The notes under the pieces were generated by a model. It was not told the DNA's origin, searched no databases, and saw only the letters and a program-made list of their open reading frames with translations. Source: Bacillota bacterium (GTDB lineage Bacteria > Bacillota > Clostridia > Oscillospirales > Ruminococcaceae). From it: a DNA stretch of 64,000 bases. Every line of letters begins with the position of its first letter. Position 1 is the stretch's first letter. The stretch lies in the NCBI GenBank assembly GCA_023418925.1, contig JAEZYS010000016.1:62001-126000 (forward strand), in the 5' to 3' direction. The position numbers were made by a program, and so were the translations under genes. This document shows, in pieces, positions 23,552-31,972 of this stretch.

Positions 23552-25048
23552 ATGAACAATGATTATATTTTAGAGCTGAAAAACGTCGTAAAAAAATTCG
23601 GCGGTGTTACTGCCCTGAATAATGTTCATCTTGAAATAAAAAAAGGTGAGATTCATGCACTCTGCGGAGAAAACGGTGCAGGAAAATCTACTTTGATGAA
23701 AATAATTTCAGGTGCGCAGAAAGCAACTTCAGGTGAAATAATATTTGAGGGTAATAAAGTAGAGTATAACACCACTAAGGAAGCTCAAAATTTAGGAATA
23801 TCAATGATATATCAGGAATTTAATCTCGTACGTTATTTAACAGTTGCCGAAAATATATTCTTAGGTAAATTGCCTATGAAAGCGGGTACAGTTAACTGGA
23901 CAAAGCTGTTTAATGATACACAGAAAATACTTGATACTCTTGGTTTGAAAATCAGTCCCAGAGCAAAAATATTAAATTTGTCAGTTGCTCAGATGCAGAT
24001 GGTTGAAATTGCAAAGTGTCTTTCAGTAAATTCAAAGGTTATTATTATGGACGAGCCTACTGCCGCATTAACCAATGAAGAAATTGATACTCTTTTTAAA
24101 ATTATCAAAGACCTTGTTGCTAAATCAATTTCAATCATTTATATTTCGCATAGAATGGATGAGATATTCAGCATTTCGGATTCAATTACAGTTTTCCGTG
24201 ACGGAAAGCATGTTAAAACACTTAAAACAACAGAAACGAATTATGATGAAATTGTATCACTGATGGTTGGTCAGAATATTGAAAACCTTTATCCGAACAG
24301 AGAAGAAGCAAGCAATGAAAAAGTTTTCGAGGTAAACAGACTTGTAGGACAATCAGTTAATGATGTAAGCTTTTCACTTCACAAGTCAGAAATCCTTGCA
24401 ATTTATGGTTTAATGGGTTCAGGTAACATTGAACTTTCAAAAATTATATATGGTGCAAAAAAGAAAACGTCAGGTGATATAATAATCAAAGGCAGAAAAA
24501 TTAAGAGTCCTTCCCCTCTTAGTGCAATCAGACAAGGAATTGGTCTTGTTCCTGACGACAGAAAGCATGAAGGACTAGTCTTAGTAAGGAGTATCAAGGA
24601 AAACATATCATTGGCTTCTCTTGATAAGATTTCCCGCTTTGGCGTTATTAACAAGGCTATTGAAAAGAATACTATTGATAATTCCGTTGATGCAATGAGA
24701 ATTAAAATCAGTTCACCGGCACAGCTTGTTGGAAATTTAAGCGGAGGAAACCAGCAGAAAGTTGTACTAAGCAAAATTTTAAGAACCAGCCCTGATGTTC
24801 TCATTTTAGATGAACCTACACGAGGCGTTGATGTCGGTGCAAAAACTGAAATATATCAGATCATGGATATGATCACTAAAAAGGACAAGAGCATTATTCT
24901 CATTTCTACAGATTTGCCTGAGGTAATAGGAATGGCAGACAGAATACTGGTGATGCGTGAAGGTAAAATAGTTAAAGAAGTAATGAAAAAAGATGCAACG
25001 CAGGAACTGGTACTTGCATACGCATCGGGGGGTGTGTCAAATGAATAA
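23552..25048 (+). CDS. rbsA: Ribose ABC transporter, ATP-binding protein
   Basis: About 498 aa with two ABC domains. The first has an intact Walker A GENGAGKSTLMK and signature LSVAQMQMVEIAK; the second has the degenerate Walker A-like GLMGSGNIELSK but a good signature LSGGNQQKV and VLILDEPTRGVD. This asymmetry is normal for RbsA/AraG/XylG. I chose the ATG at 23552 because the one at 23540 touches the AAGGA with no spacing. It energises RbsC import. Confidence 0.93.
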   Translation: MNNDYILELKNVVKKFGGVTALNNVHLEIKKGEIHALCGENGAGKSTLMKIISGAQKATSGEIIFEGNKVEYNTTKEAQNLGISMIYQEFNLVRYLTVAENIFLGKLPMKAGTVNWTKLFNDTQKILDTLGLKISPRAKILNLSVAQMQMVEIAKCLSVNSKVIIMDEPTAALTNEEIDTLFKIIKDLVAKSISIIYISHRMDEIFSISDSITVFRDGKHVKTLKTTETNYDEIVSLMVGQNIENLYPNREEASNEKVFEVNRLVGQSVNDVSFSLHKSEILAIYGLMGSGNIELSKIIYGAKKKTSGDIIIKGRKIKSPSPLSAIRQGIGLVPDDRKHEGLVLVRSIKENISLASLDKISRFGVINKAIEKNTIDNSVDAMRIKISSPAQLVGNLSGGNQQKVVLSKILRTSPDVLILDEPTRGVDVGAKTEIYQIMDMITKKDKSIILISTDLPEVIGMADRILVMREGKIVKEVMKKDATQELVLAYASGGVSNE

Positions 25049-26009
25049 ACCAAATGTTTTAAAAAGATTTTCAGGCATAGATTCTTCACAGTATAGAGCT
25101 TTGGTGATTTTGCTTATTATCATTATAACAGCATCATTTATTGCACCAAGCTTTCTGTCATTCGGTAACCTTACAAATGTAATCAGACAAATTTCAATGT
25201 CAGCTATACTTGCATGCGGAATGACTTTTGTTATCCTGACAGGAGGAATTGATCTTTCTGTTGGTGCTGTACTGGGATTCTCCGGAGCAATGTCTGCATC
25301 GGTTATGAATTCAACAGGTTCACTATTTCTCGCAGTAGCAACAGGTCTTGGTATCGGATTAATTTGCGGAATAGTAAATGGTATCTTTATAACCCACTTT
25401 GATCTGCCGCCATTTATTGTTACTCTTGCAACAATGACTTTGCTGACAGGTAGTACCCTGCTTTATACAAAAGGTGCACCTATTTCGGTTAAGAGTGATT
25501 CCTATAAGTTTATTGGTAAAGGTGAAATTCTTGGAATGCCGTTGCCTATAATAATATTGGTTATAATTTATGCAATTGCTTTCTTTGTACTTTCTTATAC
25601 CCGCTTTGGAAGAAATGTATATGCTCTCGGCGGAAACAAGGAAGCAACAAGACTTTCAGGAATAAATGTTAAGTTCAATGAAGCAACAGTTTATGCAATT
25701 ACAGGAGCACTCAGCGGTCTTGCCGGCATTATCCTTACTGCAAGACTTGGCTCAGCTGGTCCTGAAGCTGGAAAAGGATATGAACTTGATGCAATTGCAG
25801 CTGTAATTCTTGGCGGAACAAGCTTGTCAGGCGGTCAGGGATATATTCTTCCAACAATTGTTGGCGCATTAATACTTGGAATTTTATCAAATATACTTAC
25901 ACTGATGAATGTAAATCCATTTGTTTCGGGTATAGTAAAAGGTATAGTAATATTAATAGCTATTGTTATCGATAAGAAGTTCAAATCAATCTCATCTAAA
26001 GGTGAGTAG
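25041..26009 (+). CDS. rbsC: Ribose ABC transporter, permease
   Basis: A 322-aa permease of the RbsC/AraH family, about 8-10 membrane helices. Conserved blocks are ILTGGIDLSVGAVLGFSGA, TLATMTLLTGSTLLYT, NVYALGGNKEATRLSGI and the C-terminal DAIAAVILGGTSLSGGQG. The ATG at 25041 has GGGGGTG upstream and overlaps rbsA by 8 nt; a longer frame starting at 24993 lies within rbsA. Confidence 0.94.
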   Translation: MNKPNVLKRFSGIDSSQYRALVILLIIIITASFIAPSFLSFGNLTNVIRQISMSAILACGMTFVILTGGIDLSVGAVLGFSGAMSASVMNSTGSLFLAVATGLGIGLICGIVNGIFITHFDLPPFIVTLATMTLLTGSTLLYTKGAPISVKSDSYKFIGKGEILGMPLPIIILVIIYAIAFFVLSYTRFGRNVYALGGNKEATRLSGINVKFNEATVYAITGALSGLAGIILTARLGSAGPEAGKGYELDAIAAVILGGTSLSGGQGYILPTIVGALILGILSNILTLMNVNPFVSGIVKGIVILIAIVIDKKFKSISSKGE

Positions 26010-26036
26010 ATTATAAAATTAAAAGGAGAATAGTTT

Positions 26037-27047
26037 ATGAAAAAAATTAAAATGTTTGCTATCGCAATGTGTCTTGTAACATCTTTATCTGCTTTTGCAG
26101 GATGTGGTTCAACCAAGAAACCTGGCAATGAATCAACTACATCAAAGCAAAGTGAAACAACAGCTGGAAGTGAAACAACTGCGGCAAACGGTAATATTGT
26201 AATTGGTCTGTCAATGAACACATTAAATAACCCATTCTTTGTTGACGTTAAAGATGGAGTTCAGAAAGCAGCAGATGAAAATGGAGTAACTATTATTGTA
26301 ACTGACGCTCAGAACAATTCAGCAACACAGGTTGCTGACGTAGAAAACCTCATTCAGAAAAAGCCAGCTGCAATTATCATAGACCCTACTGATTCTGATG
26401 CAATTGTTGCTGCTATTGAAGCTTGTAACGAAGCAAATATACCAGTAATTACAATGGACCGTCAGGCTGCAGGCGGAGAGGTTGCATCTCATATCGGATA
26501 CAACGCAATCAAATCAGGTACAATTGCAGGAACTTATCTTGTAGATACTTTTAAAGACAAGGAAACAGTAAATGTAGTTGAAATTCAGGGCATTATGGGT
26601 ACAAACGTTGCTCAGGACAGATCAAAGGGATTTAATGATGCAATTGCTACTGCAACAAACTTTAAGAAGGTAGCTACACAGGCTGCTGACTTTGACAGAG
26701 CAAAGGCTATGACTGTTATGGAAAACATTCTCCAGGCTAATCCGGAAATCGACTGTGTTTATGCTGCAAACGATGAAATGGGACTTGGAGCAGTAGAAGC
26801 AATTTCAGCTGCTGGAAGACTTGATGAAATCACTGTTATCAGCTGCGACGCTATTGACCCAGCACTTGAAAAAATCAGATCAGGCGAACTTGAAGCAACA
26901 ATTGCTGAACCTCCTTTCTTCCTTGGAAAAGAAGGTTTAAAGATTGCTCTTGATGTTATAAACAATAAGCCTGTTGAAGAATTAATTCTGCTCGACAATC
27001 AGCTTGTAACTAAGGATAACATTGATACTTTAAAGACACGTGACTAG
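26037..27047 (+). CDS. rbsB: Ribose ABC transporter, substrate-binding lipoprotein
   Basis: A 336-aa sugar-binding lipoprotein (lipobox AFAGCGSTK), Ser/Thr linker, then a type I periplasmic binding fold. Recognisable segments are GLSMNTLNNPFFVDV, DPTDSDAIVAAIEACN, PVITMDRQA and ANDEMGLGAVEAI, close to D-ribose binding proteins. Captures ribose at the cell surface for RbsAC. GGAG upstream. Confidence 0.94.
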   Translation: MKKIKMFAIAMCLVTSLSAFAGCGSTKKPGNESTTSKQSETTAGSETTAANGNIVIGLSMNTLNNPFFVDVKDGVQKAADENGVTIIVTDAQNNSATQVADVENLIQKKPAAIIIDPTDSDAIVAAIEACNEANIPVITMDRQAAGGEVASHIGYNAIKSGTIAGTYLVDTFKDKETVNVVEIQGIMGTNVAQDRSKGFNDAIATATNFKKVATQAADFDRAKAMTVMENILQANPEIDCVYAANDEMGLGAVEAISAAGRLDEITVISCDAIDPALEKIRSGELEATIAEPPFFLGKEGLKIALDVINNKPVEELILLDNQLVTKDNIDTLKTRD

Positions 27048-27060
27048 TATTTAGAATTAT

Positions 27061-27088
27061 GAAATCCTCTGCTAATGCGGAGGATTTC
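27061..27088 (+). terminator. Hairpin after rbsB
   Basis: GAAATCCTC (27061-27069) pairs perfectly with GAGGATTTC (27080-27088). The following AAATTT is a poor T-run, so partial termination or mRNA end protection is likely; deoC follows 62 nt later. Confidence 0.6.
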
Positions 27089-27150
27089 AAATTTAATAAC
27101 AATTAAATACACTGGATGTATGGGCATTTATATGAAAGGAAAAATTTATT

Positions 27151-27792
27151 ATGGAATTAAACAGTTATATTGACCACACTATACTCAAAGCAGAAGCAAC
27201 GACACAAGAGGTTAAAAAACTTTGTGAAGAAGCAAAACAATATAAATTTGCATCAATTTGTGTCAATACATGCTTTACAGAACTTGTAAGCTCTGAACTT
27301 AAAGGTTCTGACGTTAAGACCTGCGTTGTTGTCGGATTCCCGCTTGGAGCAATGTCTACAGAAGCCAAAGCTTTTGAAGCAAAGACAGCTGTTGCAAAAG
27401 GCGCACAGGAAGTTGATATGGTAATTAATGTCGGCATGTTGAAGGAAAAAAATTATGATTTTGTATTACAGGATATAAAAGCAGTTGTTAATGCTTCACG
27501 CCCTGCAATAGTAAAGGTTATTCTTGAAACCTGCCTGCTTACTGATGAAGAAAAGGTTAAAGCATGTCAGCTTTCAGTTGAGGCAGGAGCAGCTTTTGTT
27601 AAGACTTCAACAGGATTTTCAACCAGCGGAGCAACAAGCGAGGATATTGCACTGATGCGTAAAACAGTCGGAAAAGATATTGGTGTCAAGGCATCAGGCG
27701 GAGTAAGAACAAAAGAAGATGCACTTAAAATGATTGAGGCTGGAGCTTCAAGAATTGGTGCCAGCGCTTCAATTAAAATAGTATCTGACTAA
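27151..27792 (+). CDS. deoC: Deoxyribose-phosphate aldolase
   Basis: A 213-aa class I aldolase that splits 2-deoxyribose 5-phosphate into glyceraldehyde 3-phosphate and acetaldehyde. The Schiff-base lysine is Lys151 (AAFVKTSTGFSTSGAT), with Lys180 (GVKASGGVRT) and Asp89 (EVDMVINVG) as the other catalytic residues. N-terminus IDHTILKAEAT is standard. Its position behind the rbs genes joins pentose import to nucleoside-sugar breakdown. GAAAGGAAA upstream. Confidence 0.95.
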   Translation: MELNSYIDHTILKAEATTQEVKKLCEEAKQYKFASICVNTCFTELVSSELKGSDVKTCVVVGFPLGAMSTEAKAFEAKTAVAKGAQEVDMVINVGMLKEKNYDFVLQDIKAVVNASRPAIVKVILETCLLTDEEKVKACQLSVEAGAAFVKTSTGFSTSGATSEDIALMRKTVGKDIGVKASGGVRTKEDALKMIEAGASRIGASASIKIVSD

Positions 27793-27842
27793 GTTATATA
27801 ATTAATCCCTGCAAAGTTATAAAGAAATTTAAAGTATTTTCA

Positions 27843-27903
27843 AACCGCCGTTTAAGCAATAACGTAACTGTACAAATGTCAGTAGTTATCTTAACCGGCG
27901 GTT
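27843..27903 (+). other. Bulged inverted repeat downstream of deoC
   Basis: AACCGCC (27843-27849) and GGCGGTT (27897-27903) bracket a further imperfect pairing (AATAACGTAACTG with CAGTAGTTATC). It could be an extended terminator stem; no conserved RNA family is recognised. Confidence 0.4.
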
Positions 27904-27911
27904 AATTATTT

Positions 27912-27957
27912 ATGGCAGGACTGCAAACCTATTCCCACAGGTTTGCAGTCCTGCCAT
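27912..27957 (+). terminator. Strong terminator after deoC
   Basis: A perfect 19-bp stem (27912-27930 with 27939-27957, arm starting ATGGCAGGACTGC) around an 8-nt loop, followed by TTCTTCTGTTT. Marks the end of the rbs-deoC unit. Confidence 0.8.
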
Positions 27958-28102
27958 TTCTTCTGTTTAACGAACTAACCAATCTATCATAACATATGAT
28001 AGAATATGATGCTTTTTAACGTACTACTATAAATTTGCTTATATGAGCGTGAAAAAAAGCTGAGAATACTGTCCTAAATATGTGTAGAAAGGAGAAAAAC
28101 AC

Positions 28103-28366
28103 ATGCGTCAATCATATCCTGTTTCAAAGATGCATAAAATATTACTAAACTTCCGACCAACGCCTTCAAGCTGTTTGCCACGCAGAGCCATAAATGAGCT
28201 GAGGAATCAATCAGGCAGATTGGTTTTTTTGTGGATAAACAATAAGCAGGGGTTCTGGTATAAAATCCAGTCAGTCAGAAAAAATACTCTTTTCGGGTAT
28301 AGGATGACTCAAAATCAATGGCAGTATTACCCTGTTCCTTTATATCAGATTTGTCGTTATTATTGA
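28103..28366 (+). CDS. Unknown basic protein at the head of the germination operon
   Basis: An 87-aa basic protein (MRQSYPVSKMHKILLNFRP at the start, PVPLYQICRYY at the end) with several Trp and Tyr residues in the middle (FLWINNKQGFWYKI). AAAGGAG 8 nt before the ATG supports translation. I recognise no family. It is followed by a weak hairpin (ATCAGGAT/ATCCTGAT, 28390-28426) and the Csp genes, so it may belong to sporulation or germination, by position only. Confidence 0.6.
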   Translation: MRQSYPVSKMHKILLNFRPTPSSCLPRRAINELRNQSGRLVFLWINNKQGFWYKIQSVRKNTLFGYRMTQNQWQYYPVPLYQICRYY

Positions 28367-28471
28367 AATATGTGCAATTATAATTGTAAATCAGGATAGT
28401 ATTGCTATATTTTAAAAAATCCTGATACCAAGTAATTTCTTTCATAAATCTATCTTATAAAAGGAGAGAGT

Positions 28472-30235
28472 ATGAATAATCAATATACTAAAATGCAAAA
28501 GACTTTTCACACTCTTGCTGCTATGTCAAACGGTTCTGCAGATGAAGTCAGCGGATTATTTGATAATACTGAACTTGTAGAAGTAATTGTAAAGTACAAC
28601 GGTGACATTGATTCAGTTGCACGGGAACTTAATGCTGTGGTTGAAATTTTATTCCAGGGTTATGCTATTATAACTATAAACCCTAAAAACATAAATCAGT
28701 TATATTCGTATACACAAATTGAAAGTCTGGAACTTCCAAGAAAACTATTTATAGAATCCAGTTTTAACTTAATTTCAACATGTGTCCGTTCGGTACAGAA
28801 CAGTAACAGCGAAAGCCTTACAGGAGCTGGCGTGATTGTAGCAATTATTGATTATGGTATTGATTATACACACCAGGATTTTCGTAATGAGGATGGAACA
28901 AGCCGCATACTGTATTTATGGGATCAGACAGAAAGTGGTACTCCACCGGCAGGTTTTGCAGCTGGTGCAGAATATTCACAGCAACAGTTGAATGAAGCAT
29001 TGAAAGCAGAAAATCCATTTTTAGTTGTTCCGAGTAGAGATATAAGTGGTCATGGGACAGCAGTTGCAGGGATTGCAGCAGGAAATGGCCGTCAAAGCAA
29101 AGGAGAAAATACAGGAGTAGCCCCCGCTGCAGACCTCATTGTTGTTAAGGTCGGCACAAGAGGTTTCACTTCATTTGCACGGACCACAGAACTCATGAGA
29201 GCAGTAAAATATGTTATTGATAAAGCAAGGATGCTAAATCAGCCACTTGCAATAAATATAAGTTTTGGCATGAACAATGGATCTCATAGAGGGGATTCAC
29301 TATTTGAGTCTTACCTTTCAGACATAAGTACAGAATGGAAAAATGCAATTATTATTCCTACCGGAAATGAGGGATCTGCAGGCCATCACTTTGCCGCCAA
29401 ACTTATATCAAATAACATACGGGAAGTTGATTTTTTTACGGCAAGTGGCATTAGTCAGTTTTATGTTTCTATGTGGAAGGATTTCACTGATTCATTGACA
29501 GTTGAAGTAATTTTTCCAGATGGGTTGACTTCAGGTGTGATAGGAATTGAAAATCAGATAAAAAATGTTCAGATAGAAAATGTATTGCTTACGGTAATCT
29601 ACAGCCAGCCAAGTCATTTTTCGGTGAGGCAGGAAATTTTCTTTAATTTTCAGGCAAAAACAGGTGTCATATCTGCAGGACTATGGAAAATACGTATAAT
29701 CTCAGGCATTATTGTAGACGGGAACATTGAAATGTGGTTGCCTACAACAGAAGAAGTTACAATTAATACACGTTTTTCTAATCCTGTATCATGGATGACA
29801 TTGACTATTCCTTCATCAGCGGAAAGAGTTATTAAAGTATCAGGATATAATGATCGTATAGGAAGTATTTCAGAATTTTCTGGAACAGGAAGCAATAATG
29901 CTGAACCTCCAAAGCCAGACATAGCAGCCCCTGCATTCAATATTCTTACTGTAAAAAGTGGAGGAGGTTATGATTCATTTTCTGGTACCAGTATGGCAGC
30001 ACCTTTTGTTACGGGTTCAGCTGCATTGATGATGCAATGGGGTATTGTACAGCAGAATGACCCGTTTTTATATGGCGAGCGTATAAAAGCATTTCTGCGC
30101 CTTGGTGCAAACCGTAAAAGTACAATAATATATCCCAATCTATCTTATGGTTACGGAACACTATGCCTTCAGAATACCATTGACTTTTTAAAACGTTACA
30201 AGTGGGGAGGGAATAATCAATGGCTGCAAACATAA
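28472..30235 (+). CDS. Csp-like S8 (subtilisin-type) germination protease 1
   Basis: A 587-aa subtilisin-fold protease of the clostridial Csp group. After a roughly 100-residue prodomain come the catalytic triad Asp127 (VAIIDYGIDY), His194 (DISGHGTAVAG) and Ser507 (FSGTSMAAPFV), all present, so it should be active. Length and the long insertion before the Ser block match Csp proteases, which activate pro-SleC in spores of Clostridium perfringens. No signal peptide, as in that family. It overlaps the next gene by 16 nt. Confidence 0.87.
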   Translation: MNNQYTKMQKTFHTLAAMSNGSADEVSGLFDNTELVEVIVKYNGDIDSVARELNAVVEILFQGYAIITINPKNINQLYSYTQIESLELPRKLFIESSFNLISTCVRSVQNSNSESLTGAGVIVAIIDYGIDYTHQDFRNEDGTSRILYLWDQTESGTPPAGFAAGAEYSQQQLNEALKAENPFLVVPSRDISGHGTAVAGIAAGNGRQSKGENTGVAPAADLIVVKVGTRGFTSFARTTELMRAVKYVIDKARMLNQPLAINISFGMNNGSHRGDSLFESYLSDISTEWKNAIIIPTGNEGSAGHHFAAKLISNNIREVDFFTASGISQFYVSMWKDFTDSLTVEVIFPDGLTSGVIGIENQIKNVQIENVLLTVIYSQPSHFSVRQEIFFNFQAKTGVISAGLWKIRIISGIIVDGNIEMWLPTTEEVTINTRFSNPVSWMTLTIPSSAERVIKVSGYNDRIGSISEFSGTGSNNAEPPKPDIAAPAFNILTVKSGGGYDSFSGTSMAAPFVTGSAALMMQWGIVQQNDPFLYGERIKAFLRLGANRKSTIIYPNLSYGYGTLCLQNTIDFLKRYKWGGNNQWLQT

Positions 30236-31956
30236 CGGATGAGGATAACCTGCCCCTGCCGGAATTTGTAAAGTTGCCGACAACTGTTAATTTTCAGGTT
30301 ATAGATACCGAACGATTCAAAAAATTTGCAGCAACCCGTCCTTATATTCATCTTGGAACAAAGTTTTTAAATAATTATATAGTTGCATATACAAATGTAA
30401 AAAATATTCCTCTAATACTAGAGGAAACCGGAGGAAATTATTTATATGTCCTTCCCAGGTTGTTGTCACCGACGGATAGTCAGAGCAATGATGTTTCCGG
30501 TGTAACAAAAGTATTAAACCAACCTTTTCTTAATCTGACAGGCAGAGGAGTTATAATTGGGATTGTTGATACCGGGATTGATTATACAAAAGATGCATTT
30601 AAATTTGAAGACGGTTCTACAAAAATAATAAATATCTGGGATCAGACAATAGATGGCAGCAGACCTGATGACTTATATCTTGGCTCGACTTACAGCAGTG
30701 AACAGATTAATGAAGCCCTTAAATCTGATAATCCACACAGCATTGTTCCTACTGTTGATGAGGATGGACATGGTACTTTTCTTGCATCAGTGGCTGCAAG
30801 CAACGAAACAGGAGAATATATTGGTTCAGCACCTAAGGCAAGTCTCATGGTTGTCAAATTGCGTCGTGCTTCACAATATTTAATTGACAGATACTTGGTT
30901 ACAAATGATAACCCAAACATATTTGAATCTACAGATTACATGTTGGGAATGAAATACATAATAGACAGGGCGCAAGAGCTAGATATGCCGCTTGTCTTTT
31001 GCATAGGGATGGGATCAAACGGTGGCGCTCACGATGGAAGTAGCATGATTGAAGAATATATAACTTTTATTTCTAACCGCATTGGATTTGCTTTTGTTAC
31101 AGCAGTCGGAAACGAGGCAAATGCCAAACACCATACCAACGGAAAAATCTTGGCAACCAGATCAGTCGATAGAATCAGTATCAAGGTTGGAGAGCAGGGG
31201 GTTTCATTTACAGTCATAGTTCATGCATCGGGGTATGATAAAATATCCGCTGGTGTTACTTCTCCTACGGGTGAAGTGATTTCACGAATTTCTTTCCGAT
31301 CCGGGCTTGAGTTTAACAGTAAGTTTGTATTGGAAGACACTAATATTACAATTCGTTATTTTAAAGATGTTAACAATAACATTATTGTAGCGTTTGACAA
31401 TGCAACTCAAGGTATTTGGGATATAGTTCTATATGGTGACTTGATAATCAGTGGCGAGTATTGGGCATGGCTTCCGATTACGGGTCAAGTAAGTCCTTCA
31501 GTCGAATTTCTAAGGCCTGTGCCTGAATATACGGTTGTTGTCCCTTCCACAGCCGTTAAAGCCCTTAAGTGCGGTGCCTATAACAGCAAAGATCAGAGTC
31601 TATTTGTTTCATCCTCTTGGGGTCCAACAAGATTAGAAAGAATTGCACCCGATTTTGTAGCGCCGGGAGTCAATGTAAAAGGAATTTATCCAACAGGATA
31701 CGGAACTATGACGGGAACCAGCGTAGCTGCAGCTGTAGTTACCGGAATAGCAGCACTGATGATGGAATGGGGTATTGTAGATAAAAATAATAAATCCATG
31801 GATTCAGACCTGATTCGGAGTTATTTAATCAGCGGATGTGATCGTGAACCTAATATAACTTATCCGAATGTCAAATGGGGTTTCGGAAAAGTAAACCTTT
31901 TTGGAACTTTTGAAGCAATAAGAGAATCATCGCCAAGTTTTGAGATTAATTTTTAG
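30220..31956 (+). CDS. Csp-like S8 protease 2
   Basis: A 578-aa paralogue of the preceding protease, translationally coupled to it (GGGAGGG upstream of the ATG inside the first gene). The triad is also intact: Asp117 (IGIVDTGIDY), His184 (DEDGHGTFLAS) and Ser501 (MTGTSVAAAVV). The usual Met and Pro around the Ser (GTSMAAP) are replaced by Val and Ala. In Clostridioides difficile one of the Csp proteins is a pseudoprotease acting as a bile-acid receptor; here neither has lost its triad, so if one senses germinants it keeps catalytic residues. Confidence 0.85.
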   Translation: MAANITDEDNLPLPEFVKLPTTVNFQVIDTERFKKFAATRPYIHLGTKFLNNYIVAYTNVKNIPLILEETGGNYLYVLPRLLSPTDSQSNDVSGVTKVLNQPFLNLTGRGVIIGIVDTGIDYTKDAFKFEDGSTKIINIWDQTIDGSRPDDLYLGSTYSSEQINEALKSDNPHSIVPTVDEDGHGTFLASVAASNETGEYIGSAPKASLMVVKLRRASQYLIDRYLVTNDNPNIFESTDYMLGMKYIIDRAQELDMPLVFCIGMGSNGGAHDGSSMIEEYITFISNRIGFAFVTAVGNEANAKHHTNGKILATRSVDRISIKVGEQGVSFTVIVHASGYDKISAGVTSPTGEVISRISFRSGLEFNSKFVLEDTNITIRYFKDVNNNIIVAFDNATQGIWDIVLYGDLIISGEYWAWLPITGQVSPSVEFLRPVPEYTVVVPSTAVKALKCGAYNSKDQSLFVSSSWGPTRLERIAPDFVAPGVNVKGIYPTGYGTMTGTSVAAAVVTGIAALMMEWGIVDKNNKSMDSDLIRSYLISGCDREPNITYPNVKWGFGKVNLFGTFEAIRESSPSFEINF

Positions 31957-31972
31957 GGGGTAATAATTTATA

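Noticed and set aside
28423..28449. Possible sigma-G promoter (TGATA, 15-nt spacer, CATAAAT) before the first Csp gene
   Set aside because: Spacer is shorter than usual and the boxes are weak; too uncertain to list as a feature.
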